From JAUWVG01 sp964633715 (lineage in GTDB: Bacteria; Acidobacteriota; Aminicenantia; Aminicenantales; Aminicenantaceae), in the NCBI GenBank assembly GCA_964633715.1, contig CAZWHQ010000082.1, positions 1 to 9,974 of the forward strand: DNA of 9,974 nt, in the 5' to 3' direction. Of the stretch, positions 1 through 5,901 are shown one piece after another. A model generated the notes under the pieces. It ran no database searches, had not been told where the DNA came from, and saw only the letters and a list, made by a program, of their open reading frames with translations. Positions within the stretch are counted from its first letter, which is position 1. Each line of letters opens with the position of its first letter. The translations under genes were made by a program, and so were the position numbers.

Positions 1-830
1 AAATAATCAACGTCTGTTCCCATCCCTTCTGCTTTAAATTTTAAAGATTCTCCCATGAGTTTTGCGATCACTTTTCCAAACCCGAACATATGTTCACAGC
101 TTTTCTGTCCTGCGACGGCTGCTTCTTCAATATAAACTGCCTCCGGTATATGGCCAACCGGTTTGAGGCCGATTTTTAATGCCTCATCGACAACAGCTAG
201 ATAAACCTCTTTTTTTAGGCCGCTGTAGATCTTGATTTGGTCTACGCCAGCGTCAGCCAATTTTCTTACAGCCTCTCTTCCTTGTTCAGTCGTTTCTATT
301 CCAGTTGATATCGGAGGGATAGCCGGTGGCACACCGTCCAGAATGCTTCCTGTTGTGACCATCTCAGGACCAAGAATTTCTCCTTTATCCAATTTTTTTT
401 GTAGAGAGATAGACTGTTCTGTTGTGTTCCCCATATCCCGAACCAGAACAACACCATGGGCCACACATAAAGGGCCAAAAGTCTCCGGATCCAAGTAATG
501 GACATGTGCATCCACAAGACCTGGGATTAGATACAAACCATTCCCGTTTATAACGTATGTCCCATCTTTTTCCTTTACTTTTTGTGAAGAGATTTTCGCA
601 ATATTGTCCCCTTGAATCGAGACCGTCCGATTTGGAAGAACCGTTCCCTTTATGACATCCACAACAGCTACATTTATAATCACGCAAAATCCCTGAGTGC
701 CTCTCTTTTGATTCCATGACGGGAGTGCTAAATCTACAATATCTTCACATATCAGGTAATGAACCGATCCTATTATTACAAAAACAAGTCCAAATAGCGT
801 AATGAACTTCCGTTTTTTAATTGATTTCAT
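1..830 (-). CDS. Membrane-anchored or secreted metal-dependent amidohydrolase (imidazolonepropionase-like), 3' end outside window
   Basis: About 276 codons are visible on the minus strand with no stop before the left edge, so the C-terminal part is missing. The ATG at 830-828 has an AAGGA Shine-Dalgarno 8 bases upstream. Residues 9-28 form a hydrophobic signal or anchor, so the enzyme probably acts outside the cytoplasm. An N-terminal beta-sandwich segment follows (about 50-100), then the barrel with the metal-binding HxH in LIPGLVDAHVHYLD (H109, H111). Further family landmarks are VLVRDMGN, DQIKIYSG (K200, a candidate carbamylated metal-bridging lysine), PVGHIPE (H227) and SCEHMFGF (H247). 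These match the amidohydrolase superfamily branch that includes imidazolonepropionase-like and Xaa-Pro or Xaa-Arg dipeptidase-like enzymes. The substrate cannot be read from sequence. It is the last visible gene of the minus-strand array, 56 bases after the esterase stop. Family assignment is firm, exact function is not. Confidence 0.9.
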   Translation of the reverse strand, partial: MKSIKKRKFITLFGLVFVIIGSVHYLICEDIVDLALPSWNQKRGTQGFCVIINVAVVDVIKGTVLPNRTVSIQGDNIAKISSQKVKEKDGTYVINGNGLYLIPGLVDAHVHYLDPETFGPLCVAHGVVLVRDMGNTTEQSISLQKKLDKGEILGPEMVTTGSILDGVPPAIPPISTGIETTEQGREAVRKLADAGVDQIKIYSGLKKEVYLAVVDEALKIGLKPVGHIPEAVYIEEAAVAGQKSCEHMFGFGKVIAKLMGESLKFKAEGMGTDVDY

Positions 831-886
831 AAGAAATTTCCTTGAGAATTTTTTAATATAAAGAAACATGGACAACACTCTGTCTA

Positions 887-2038
887 TTAAAAACGATGTT
901 TTTTTAAACCTTCCATTCTTTTTTTCGCAGCAGAAAAATCGGGATTTATTTCCAGTGCTCTTTCGTAGCAGTTGATGGCTTTTTGTATCTCTCCCTGTTC
1001 TCTATAAGTATCCCCTAAAAAATAATAGCCTTTAACCGATTGTGGGTAGCGTTCGAGCAGTTCTAAAAAAAGAGAGATGGCACCCATATAATCTTTGTTT
1101 TGTTTCAAAACATAGCTCATATTGAACAACACTTCTTCAGAAGCTGATAATTGGAATCCATACCTCTGGGAGAGTTTCTGATAGTGTTTATCCACCCATA
1201 CCAAACCATTTTTCCTCTGTTCATCTGAGAGATAATAGTCGTGAAATAGGGCAAGAAGTCCGTTGTTTAAACTGGGGATAGGGACATGGCCATCCTTTTC
1301 AAGGTAATCGATCTGCCATCTTAATCCGGAGGGTGCTTTGTTTTTCAGAAATTCTTCAAATCCGAGAATTGGTTCGACGACAAGATCCGTGTAGTCCTTT
1401 TCCCCGTAGGTCATGTAGAGAAAAGACTGCAAACGATCATATTTTGAGAAAGTTTGTTCTGCCTTTATTTTTATAAATTCAAGCCCCCAGCCCAGGCTGG
1501 GACTGGCCGCGATATAGGCGTGAAAGGCATTTGGTTTTGTTAGAAGGGCAAACACTGTAAAAAAGCCCGTATTGGACTGGCCCATCAAAATTTGGTAATC
1601 GGCTGTTCGGTACTGAGCGTCAATGAAGGGAACGAATTCATCAGTAAGAAATTCCAGAAAGGAGTCAGCCTCCCCAGGTTTTCCATCCGGTCTGACTGGA
1701 AAAATATTTGCCGCACGGCCAGTGTTGCACAGGCCGATCAATATCATTTCCGGGATAAGCTCAAAACTAAGGCTGTCGACAGTGGATACGGCATTCGCCA
1801 TTGTTGTTGTCATCTGGCCATTCATCACATAAATTACAGGATACGTTTGTTTGTTGGATCCATATCCAGGCGGAAGATGCACAAAATACCTGAAATCTTC
1901 CCGGAGACTCTGCGAGGAGAATTTCAAATATTTCCCGAGAATGATCTCTTTTTCCTGTCCCCCATAAAGAGCAAATCCGAAATTGAATAAAAATAAGACA
2001 AAAGCGAAAACTCCACCATAGTATTTATTCCTTTTCAT
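887..2038 (-). CDS. Secreted alpha/beta-hydrolase esterase (EstD/Fes-like) with C-terminal TPR repeats
   Basis: A 383-residue protein. The start at 2038 is chosen because GGAGG lies 7 bases upstream and its ATG overlaps the stop of the CPBP gene (ATGA), while longer in-frame starts run into that gene. Residues 7-27 are a signal peptide. The hydrolase core covers about 30-270 and fits the putative-esterase family (enterochelin esterase/esterase D type): YFVHLPPGY and YPVIYVMNG near the N-terminus, the nucleophile elbow MGQSNTGFF (S155), an acidic candidate in the GEKDYTD loop (D215 or D218), and catalytic His in KDGHVPIPS (H251). Residues about 303-368 form two TPR units, the second ending ERALEINPDF. 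The elbow GQSNTG differs from the usual GHSxGG but keeps the serine and flanking glycines. Likely role: hydrolysis of an ester or related bond in the periplasm or outside the cell, with the TPRs as a protein-binding module. Substrate unknown. Confidence 0.88.
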   Translation of the reverse strand: MKRNKYYGGVFAFVLFLFNFGFALYGGQEKEIILGKYLKFSSQSLREDFRYFVHLPPGYGSNKQTYPVIYVMNGQMTTTMANAVSTVDSLSFELIPEMILIGLCNTGRAANIFPVRPDGKPGEADSFLEFLTDEFVPFIDAQYRTADYQILMGQSNTGFFTVFALLTKPNAFHAYIAASPSLGWGLEFIKIKAEQTFSKYDRLQSFLYMTYGEKDYTDLVVEPILGFEEFLKNKAPSGLRWQIDYLEKDGHVPIPSLNNGLLALFHDYYLSDEQRKNGLVWVDKHYQKLSQRYGFQLSASEEVLFNMSYVLKQNKDYMGAISLFLELLERYPQSVKGYYFLGDTYREQGEIQKAINCYERALEINPDFSAAKKRMEGLKKHRF

Positions 2039-2883
2039 CTGATTGCCTCCGTGATTTTTTGCCAGGACTTGGATTTCCACCGGGAAGACAAAAAATAGAC
2101 CCAAAGAACGGACAAACCTGCGGGAAGAATGCCAAAAAAAAGAATTCCGTACAAACCCGATGTTAAGCTCTGTGTATCCAAACCCCGGAACCATACACCC
2201 ACAAAGGCGTTTATCAAATAATGAAGAAAAATTAAAGGCAGGAGCGCTTTCATCCGGATGAGAATAAAGGCATACATGAGACCAAGCCCGAATGCCCAAA
2301 TCACCTGACAGACCACCCAAACTTTAGCGGTTTCCGGATTGAAGATATTCAAAAGGTGAAGTCCTGAAAATATCGCTGATGAAAGAAGCATCGTTTTGTT
2401 TTTTTGAAATTTATTGAGAAGCACGGCAATGACAACACCACGGAGAATGATTTCCTCAAAGATACCGGCAATGATTGATCCGGAATCGAATAAGCTGTGT
2501 CTCGAAAAATCTAATAAAAATTTTTGAGAAACTTGCGAGTGGTAAATCAGAGAGCCTGATGTCTGGAAAACAATGAATATCATGTAACATGAGACGGTCA
2601 CGATAACAATCCACTGGAAAGGATAAGGAGATATTAGTCCGATGTCCTTGAGGAAATTGCTGAACGATGTTCTCCCTGCAGGCAGTTTCAATAGAGAGGG
2701 AACGATCCAAAAAGCGGAGATGGAAAAAAGAATGAATTTTAGCAGAACATCATAGTCACGAGTCTCTCCAAAAAAAATTCTAACAAGCAGGTTGGAAAAG
2801 GATTCTGTTAAAAGGTACAAAAAAATTATGGCCGTGACTGCAATTCCAGGATAATCTTTCAATTTATTTTTGTTTTTTTCCAT
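2035..2883 (-). CDS. CPBP (Abi/CAAX) family intramembrane metalloprotease
   Basis: A 282-residue polytopic membrane protein. The ATG at 2883 is preferred because AGAGGAAA lies 8 bases upstream. Longer in-frame starts overlap the preceding gene and lack a ribosome site. The three CPBP signature motifs are present in order: EEIILRG (E143, E144, R148), FSGLHLLN (F172, H176) and HYLINAF (H221, N225), which together form the intramembrane metal site in Rce1-type proteases. Roughly seven to eight hydrophobic segments are visible, for example 12-36, 47-65, 90-110, 135-157, 188-208, 213-232 and 245-265. Bacterial members cleave prenylated or membrane proteins or peptides, including roles in bacteriocin maturation and immunity. 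The substrate here is unknown. The gene begins 34 bases after the upstream hydrolase and overlaps the downstream esterase start by 4 bases, so translational coupling is likely. Confidence 0.92.
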   Translation of the reverse strand: MEKNKNKLKDYPGIAVTAIIFLYLLTESFSNLLVRIFFGETRDYDVLLKFILFSISAFWIVPSLLKLPAGRTSFSNFLKDIGLISPYPFQWIVIVTVSCYMIFIVFQTSGSLIYHSQVSQKFLLDFSRHSLFDSGSIIAGIFEEIILRGVVIAVLLNKFQKNKTMLLSSAIFSGLHLLNIFNPETAKVWVVCQVIWAFGLGLMYAFILIRMKALLPLIFLHYLINAFVGVWFRGLDTQSLTSGLYGILFFGILPAGLSVLWVYFLSSRWKSKSWQKITEAIR

Positions 2884-2917
2884 TGTTTTTTTCCTCTTAT
2901 TTGTCTTCATGCAGATT

Positions 2918-4495
2918 TTAAATATCTTCATGGTCCACCATTTTGTTTTCAATCCGTATAAATGGGGACACAATTCTCTCTTTTGCATACGGAGATAGCC
3001 TGAATTTCAGCTCGAACTGGTCAAACTGCCAAAGATCATCGAGATCCATTCCTGCCACATGGCAGTAGAGGGCGATAGATTCTGATCTCCTTCCAAGCAA
3101 ATCGAGCATGTGACCCTGCCAGACTAAAGCCAGCGCAACACACTCTCTATTTTGATTTTTTTTTGCATAGTCTTGCATCCGATCAAACACAAAAAGGGCT
3201 TCATCATAATATTTATAGTCATAAAGAGCACATCCGATTTTGAGATAATCAAATATACCTTTTAATTCACTCAACCAATCCCGGGTGTATCCCTCTATGA
3301 GCTTCCCATGGGATTTGTATCCATTGCCCAATGATCTGAGTTTATAGGAGAGGGTATTTTTTCTTCTGTGATCCCACTCAATAAGATATTCTCTGTAATT
3401 ATTCCTGTCCGAATCATTAACATCGGGAAGATTATTGATGAAATCCTTTAAAACATTAAAGAATTCATCCGTGGCTTCATCAAAGATATTATGCCCTGCA
3501 TTTTTAAAATATTTTATTTGCGCCTCCGGATGATTTTTTTCAAGCAAATCTGTTTTTTCAGTTCCCCAAGTCAGATCATACTCGCCTTCCAAAATTAAAG
3601 TCGGAATTGGATTGCCAGTAAAAGCCCCAGAGAGATCGATTTGAGATAGGCTTGAGTTCATTATTCTGTTGAAGTTTTCGTCGCTATCCCATTCATAAAG
3701 AGCTGACAGCGCCATTCTTTCACGAGAAGGTTTGAAAAAGTGTTGACGTTTCCAGTCCCCGTTCAGAGTATTATTGTAGAGCAGTATTTGTGTATATTCT
3801 CTATTAGAGAGCTTTTTTTCTTTTTTCAATTGATCAAGCTGCTTAGGAATTTCCCTCATCCTTTGCCTTTCTTCTTCCGCTATATAATCTTGTTCACGAG
3901 ATTTCCCGGTATTGGCCCACATCCCCGGTTTTGCACCGAGAAGGATCAAGCCTGCCAAGTAATCGGGATAATTCACCGTATAGAATTGGGCCAAAAACCC
4001 GCCGTAAGAGTATCCCATCACTACCCATTTTTCGATTTTTAAAGCTTTTCTGATAGCTTCAAGGTCATCGACAGCCTGTTTTACAGAATATCCATCTTTT
4101 CCGGCATAAAAATCAGAAAGCCCGCAACCTCTCTGGTCGTAATAGATCACACGGGCATATTCGCTGGCTTTAGAAAACCAGGTATGGAAATAATGGTGAG
4201 TTCCTCCAGGTCCTCCATTGATCAACACCAAAGGAATTCCTCTCCCTTCTTCCTCGACGTAAAGCTCCGCGTCTCCTACATTTATTCGATACTTTTTGAT
4301 TTTGATCCGGTCACACCACCGTTTCACGGAAGGGATCTCAGTGATCAAATCCGGCTCGATATGGACCTTCCTGTCCAGAATGGATTCCCTTTGTTCGAGA
4401 ATGGTTTGGGAGGAGTCCTTATTTTGCGTACATTGGTTTGTCAGGAGACAAAATAAAACTGAAAAAATTAAAATGACTGTGATATGAATTTTCAT
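2918..4495 (-). CDS. Exported alpha/beta hydrolase, prolyl-iminopeptidase-like, with TPR-like C-terminal domain
   Basis: A 525-residue protein. The start at 4495 follows a near-perfect AGGAGG with 6-base spacing. An in-frame start 24 bases further up would overlap that site. Residues 4-20 are a signal peptide. A cysteine at 22 could be a lipoprotein site, but the lipobox TNQC is poor. The hydrolase core (about 70-355) carries the S33 hallmarks: NGGPGGTHH (93-101, the HGGPG-type oxyanion motif with Asn for His), YYDQRGCGLSD, the elbow GYSYGG (S163), the acid in EGEYD (D307) and His in NAGHN (H335). A helical cap lies between about 195 and 285. The tail from about 375 is helical with TPR-like repeats (YKYYDEALFVFDRM, LLGRRSESIALYCHV). 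Probable aminopeptidase or small ester/amide hydrolase in the periplasm. The general alpha/beta-hydrolase call is firm, proline specificity is only suggested by motifs. Confidence 0.9.
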   Translation of the reverse strand: MKIHITVILIFSVLFCLLTNQCTQNKDSSQTILEQRESILDRKVHIEPDLITEIPSVKRWCDRIKIKKYRINVGDAELYVEEEGRGIPLVLINGGPGGTHHYFHTWFSKASEYARVIYYDQRGCGLSDFYAGKDGYSVKQAVDDLEAIRKALKIEKWVVMGYSYGGFLAQFYTVNYPDYLAGLILLGAKPGMWANTGKSREQDYIAEEERQRMREIPKQLDQLKKEKKLSNREYTQILLYNNTLNGDWKRQHFFKPSRERMALSALYEWDSDENFNRIMNSSLSQIDLSGAFTGNPIPTLILEGEYDLTWGTEKTDLLEKNHPEAQIKYFKNAGHNIFDEATDEFFNVLKDFINNLPDVNDSDRNNYREYLIEWDHRRKNTLSYKLRSLGNGYKSHGKLIEGYTRDWLSELKGIFDYLKIGCALYDYKYYDEALFVFDRMQDYAKKNQNRECVALALVWQGHMLDLLGRRSESIALYCHVAGMDLDDLWQFDQFELKFRLSPYAKERIVSPFIRIENKMVDHEDI

Positions 4496-4597
4496 GAATG
4501 ACCTCCTATATAAACTCAAAGGGGCTATTCTAGATGGGAATTATTTATTTCTTTTTCAATGTCCGCACAATTGTTTTACAGGTCTTAATGATTTCAC

Positions 4598-5089
4598 TTA
4601 TCTGATATAATACGGATGACCGTCAAATGAACCAATTCCCGGCCCCAGTATTACAACAAAGAGAATAAACATTATTATTCCAACTAAAATCCATCCATAG
4701 CTGCGTTCCAAGGTAAATTCTTTTTCGCCAGCCCTGCAGATGCCCCAAAGTTTCCTTCGATTGAGAATTAGGAACCAGATAATCATAGGAAAAAAAGAAA
4801 ATATTGTGACTATCCAAGTATGCCTTGGACCAGAAAAAGGGCTCCAAAAAACCGAAAGTGACTGCGCAAATAGTGCGCTTAAAAGCGGAACAGCTGTCAG
4901 GGTTCTTACCTGCCGACGCATCTTTGCCGGCTCTTGATTGAAAGCAGGAGCCCAAAACCGCTTCGGTATTCTGATACCAACCCAAAGCAAGGCTATACCT
5001 ATTATTGTTATGCCTGTCTTCCAGATTAGTAAATGCTCAAGCTGGATAAAGAATGCTGCCCAATCTCCACCTAGAGCCGTAAACGGCAT
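4598..5089 (-). CDS. C-terminal part of an interrupted polytopic membrane protein (downstream of in-frame TAG)
   Basis: The open frame from the first ATG after the TAG encodes 163 residues. It is in the same frame as the upstream segment and is most likely its continuation, because the codons between the TAG and this ATG (Val-Ala-Leu) are open and the ATG has no convincing Shine-Dalgarno. The protein begins with a GGDWAAFF segment, then has about four hydrophobic segments (roughly 21-41, 66-82, 89-108, 130-151) separated by basic loops (RIPKRFW, RRQVR, NRRKLW). It ends HPYYIR followed by TAA. GDW followed by helices is what I would expect for the rear half of HExxGH-type membrane proteins, but this rests on memory of the family. 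If translated alone, it lacks the putative metal-binding helix. The hydrolase gene starts 102 bases downstream. Confidence 0.6.
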   Translation of the reverse strand: MPFTALGGDWAAFFIQLEHLLIWKTGITIIGIALLWVGIRIPKRFWAPAFNQEPAKMRRQVRTLTAVPLLSALFAQSLSVFWSPFSGPRHTWIVTIFSFFPMIIWFLILNRRKLWGICRAGEKEFTLERSYGWILVGIIMFILFVVILGPGIGSFDGHPYYIR

Positions 5090-5098
5090 CAGTGCAAC

Positions 5099-5101
5099 CT
5101 A
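5099..5101 (-). other. In-frame amber (TAG) codon splitting the membrane-protein gene
   Basis: On the minus strand the order is CAG GCG TTT TAG GTT GCA CTG ATG, and the frame is open on both sides from 5470 to 4598. No other convincing gene in the window uses TAG as its stop: the visible stops are TAA or TGA. A single-base change from TGG, CAG, TAT/TAC or a similar sense codon would produce it. It may be a real nonsense mutation, an assembly or sequencing error, or, least likely, a read-through codon. Confidence 0.75.
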
Positions 5102-5470
5102 AAACGCCTGTTGAAAAATACAAATAGAAGAAAACAACCAGAGGAAATACCGGGAAGCCGGTTTTTTAACGAAACCGGAAGCAAGCAGCATTAAAGCACA
5201 TGCCGCCGTTATTAAATTAATTAAAGTCCCTCCGGAGGCAACCAAACGGAATCCCCACCAACCAATTCGATCAGAGACATGAACAAGGTCATAAAAATCC
5301 TCGATATAGACAGTAGTCGAGACCAGGCCTTTCACGTTTTCGCCCAAAAGTACAGCGACAACACCATGACCGATCATCTCATGCAGCATGGCGAATAAAA
5401 CCCAGGCGGCAACTCCAACCGCTATAATGGTGAAGATATCCAAAGAATTGCTTTTCATTTTTGATTTCAT
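5099..5470 (-). CDS. N-terminal part of an HExxGH membrane protein (putative M50-like metalloprotease), ends at an in-frame TAG
   Basis: This segment encodes 123 residues before TAG. The ATG at 5470 is chosen because AAGGAG lies 5 bases upstream; a GTG at 5476 is too close to that site. The first membrane helix (about 11-29) runs into LHEMIGHGVVA, with H30, E31 and H35. The two histidines are separated as HExxxH, one residue longer than the HExxH of ordinary M50 site-2-type proteases. The layout, with the motif at the end of the first helix, still resembles M50-like membrane peptidases. Two more helices follow (about 76-99 and 106-123). A protein ending here would stop at the end of a helix and be very short for such a family. 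Read together with the following frame, it would give about 290 residues. Metalloprotease activity is an inference from the motif. Confidence 0.65.
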   Translation of the reverse strand: MKSKMKSNSLDIFTIIAVGVAAWVLFAMLHEMIGHGVVAVLLGENVKGLVSTTVYIEDFYDLVHVSDRIGWWGFRLVASGGTLINLITAACALMLLASGFVKKPASRYFLWLFSSICIFQQAF

Positions 5471-5501
5471 TTTCACTCCTTGTTCTCTTTGAAAAATTAT
5501 T

Positions 5502-5699
5502 TCACGATCTATTTTTTCTCAGATTTTGAACAAGTTTTGATATCCACCAAGTCCCGACTAATGTCCAGGTTCCTCCGAAGATGAGCCGGCCGGTCAGATC
5601 GGATTTCAAAATGAGCCCCATGAAGCTTATGGCAGCAATTGTGAAGGCATTGACGGCCATGATCACATTGAAAATTGTCAAACGTTGTTTTTTCGTCAT
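5502..5699 (-). CDS. Small two-helix membrane protein of unknown function
   Basis: A 65-residue protein, first gene of the minus-strand array. The ATG at 5699 has AAGGAAG 6 bases upstream. A basic N-terminus (MTKKQR) is followed by two hydrophobic segments, about 8-31 and 37-56, joined by a short polar turn (KSDLTGR). It ends with a basic tail (NLRKNRS). The charge pattern fits a helical hairpin with both ends in the cytoplasm. I do not recognise the family. It stops 31 bases before the HExxGH membrane protein gene on the same strand, which suggests co-transcription. It could be a partner or regulator of that protein, but nothing in the sequence shows this. Confidence 0.75.
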   Translation of the reverse strand: MTKKQRLTIFNVIMAVNAFTIAAISFMGLILKSDLTGRLIFGGTWTLVGTWWISKLVQNLRKNRS

Positions 5700-5901
5700 G
5701 TTTTTCTTCCTTTATTTGAATAGCTTTAAACTTGCGTCAAGAATAACTCTCGCCGTTTCTCGACCTCGACACAGATCAATTTAGGACAAATGCTGTTGAG
5801 AAGAAATAGAATAAAAGTTCTAAATTTCAAATTAGAACTCAGTTCTATTTTTTGATATCCAGGATATTCATAATTTACTCAGAGGGATGAACCTGATATA
5901 A
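5700..5901. promoter_or_regulatory. Divergent intergenic control region
   Basis: About 200 bases separate the small membrane protein gene (minus) from the propeller/LuxR regulator gene (plus), so the promoters of both units should lie here. The central part, 5804-5850, is rich in TAGAA and TTCTA half-sites, and a 13-bp palindrome (ATATCC-A-GGATAT) lies at 5855-5867. I found no confident -35/-10 pair on either strand. Confidence 0.6.
5804..5850. promoter_or_regulatory. Nested inverted repeats, probable operator for the propeller/LuxR regulator
   Basis: Four half-sites alternate in direction: TAGAA (5807-5811), TTCTA (5818-5822), TAGAA (5833-5837) and TTCTA (5843-5847). The right pair is a perfect 15-bp palindrome, TAGAACT-C-AGTTCTA (5833-5847). 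The inner pair is also a perfect repeat, AGTTCTAA (5816-5823) and TTAGAACT (5832-5839) around 8 bases. The outer pair AAATAGAA (5804-5811) and TTCTATTT (5843-5850) shares almost the same centre. LuxR-type domains bind as dimers to dyads of this size, and the site sits between the regulator gene and the operon it would plausibly control. The symmetry is seen directly; the binding protein is inferred. Confidence 0.55.

Noticed and set aside
385..717. A 110-codon open frame on the minus strand within the amidohydrolase gene
   Set aside because: It is an off-frame shadow. The overlapping frame from 830 to the left edge encodes clear amidohydrolase motifs, whereas this one is a Cys/Gly/Ser-rich sequence with no domain.
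1592..1990. Plus-strand open frames opposite the esterase
   Set aside because: They are antisense to a strongly supported gene, have no ribosome site and show no recognisable domain.
2039..2320. N-terminal extension of the esterase frame up to 2320
   Set aside because: The extension lies inside the CPBP gene, has no protein features, and the internal ATG at 2038 has a strong ribosome site and a signal peptide.
2884..2988. N-terminal extension of the CPBP gene up to 2988
   Set aside because: It overlaps the end of the upstream hydrolase gene, adds a non-hydrophobic stretch, and lacks a Shine-Dalgarno, unlike the ATG at 2883.
4499..4515. Lipoprotein status of the prolyl-iminopeptidase-like hydrolase from its Cys22
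   Set aside because: The residues before the cysteine (TNQ) do not fit a lipobox, so only a general signal peptide is supported.
4496..4597. Possible internal promoter or terminator in the 102-base gap before the prolyl-iminopeptidase-like gene
   Set aside because: There is a TAGAAT and an ACAATTGT palindrome, but no -35 at suitable spacing and no stem followed by a T-run, so nothing can be called.
5711..5740. Candidate minus-strand promoter (TTGACG at 5740-5735 with AATAAA at 5716-5711)
   Set aside because: The -10 would overlap the ribosome binding site of the small membrane protein gene, leaving no room for a leader; a chance match is more likely.
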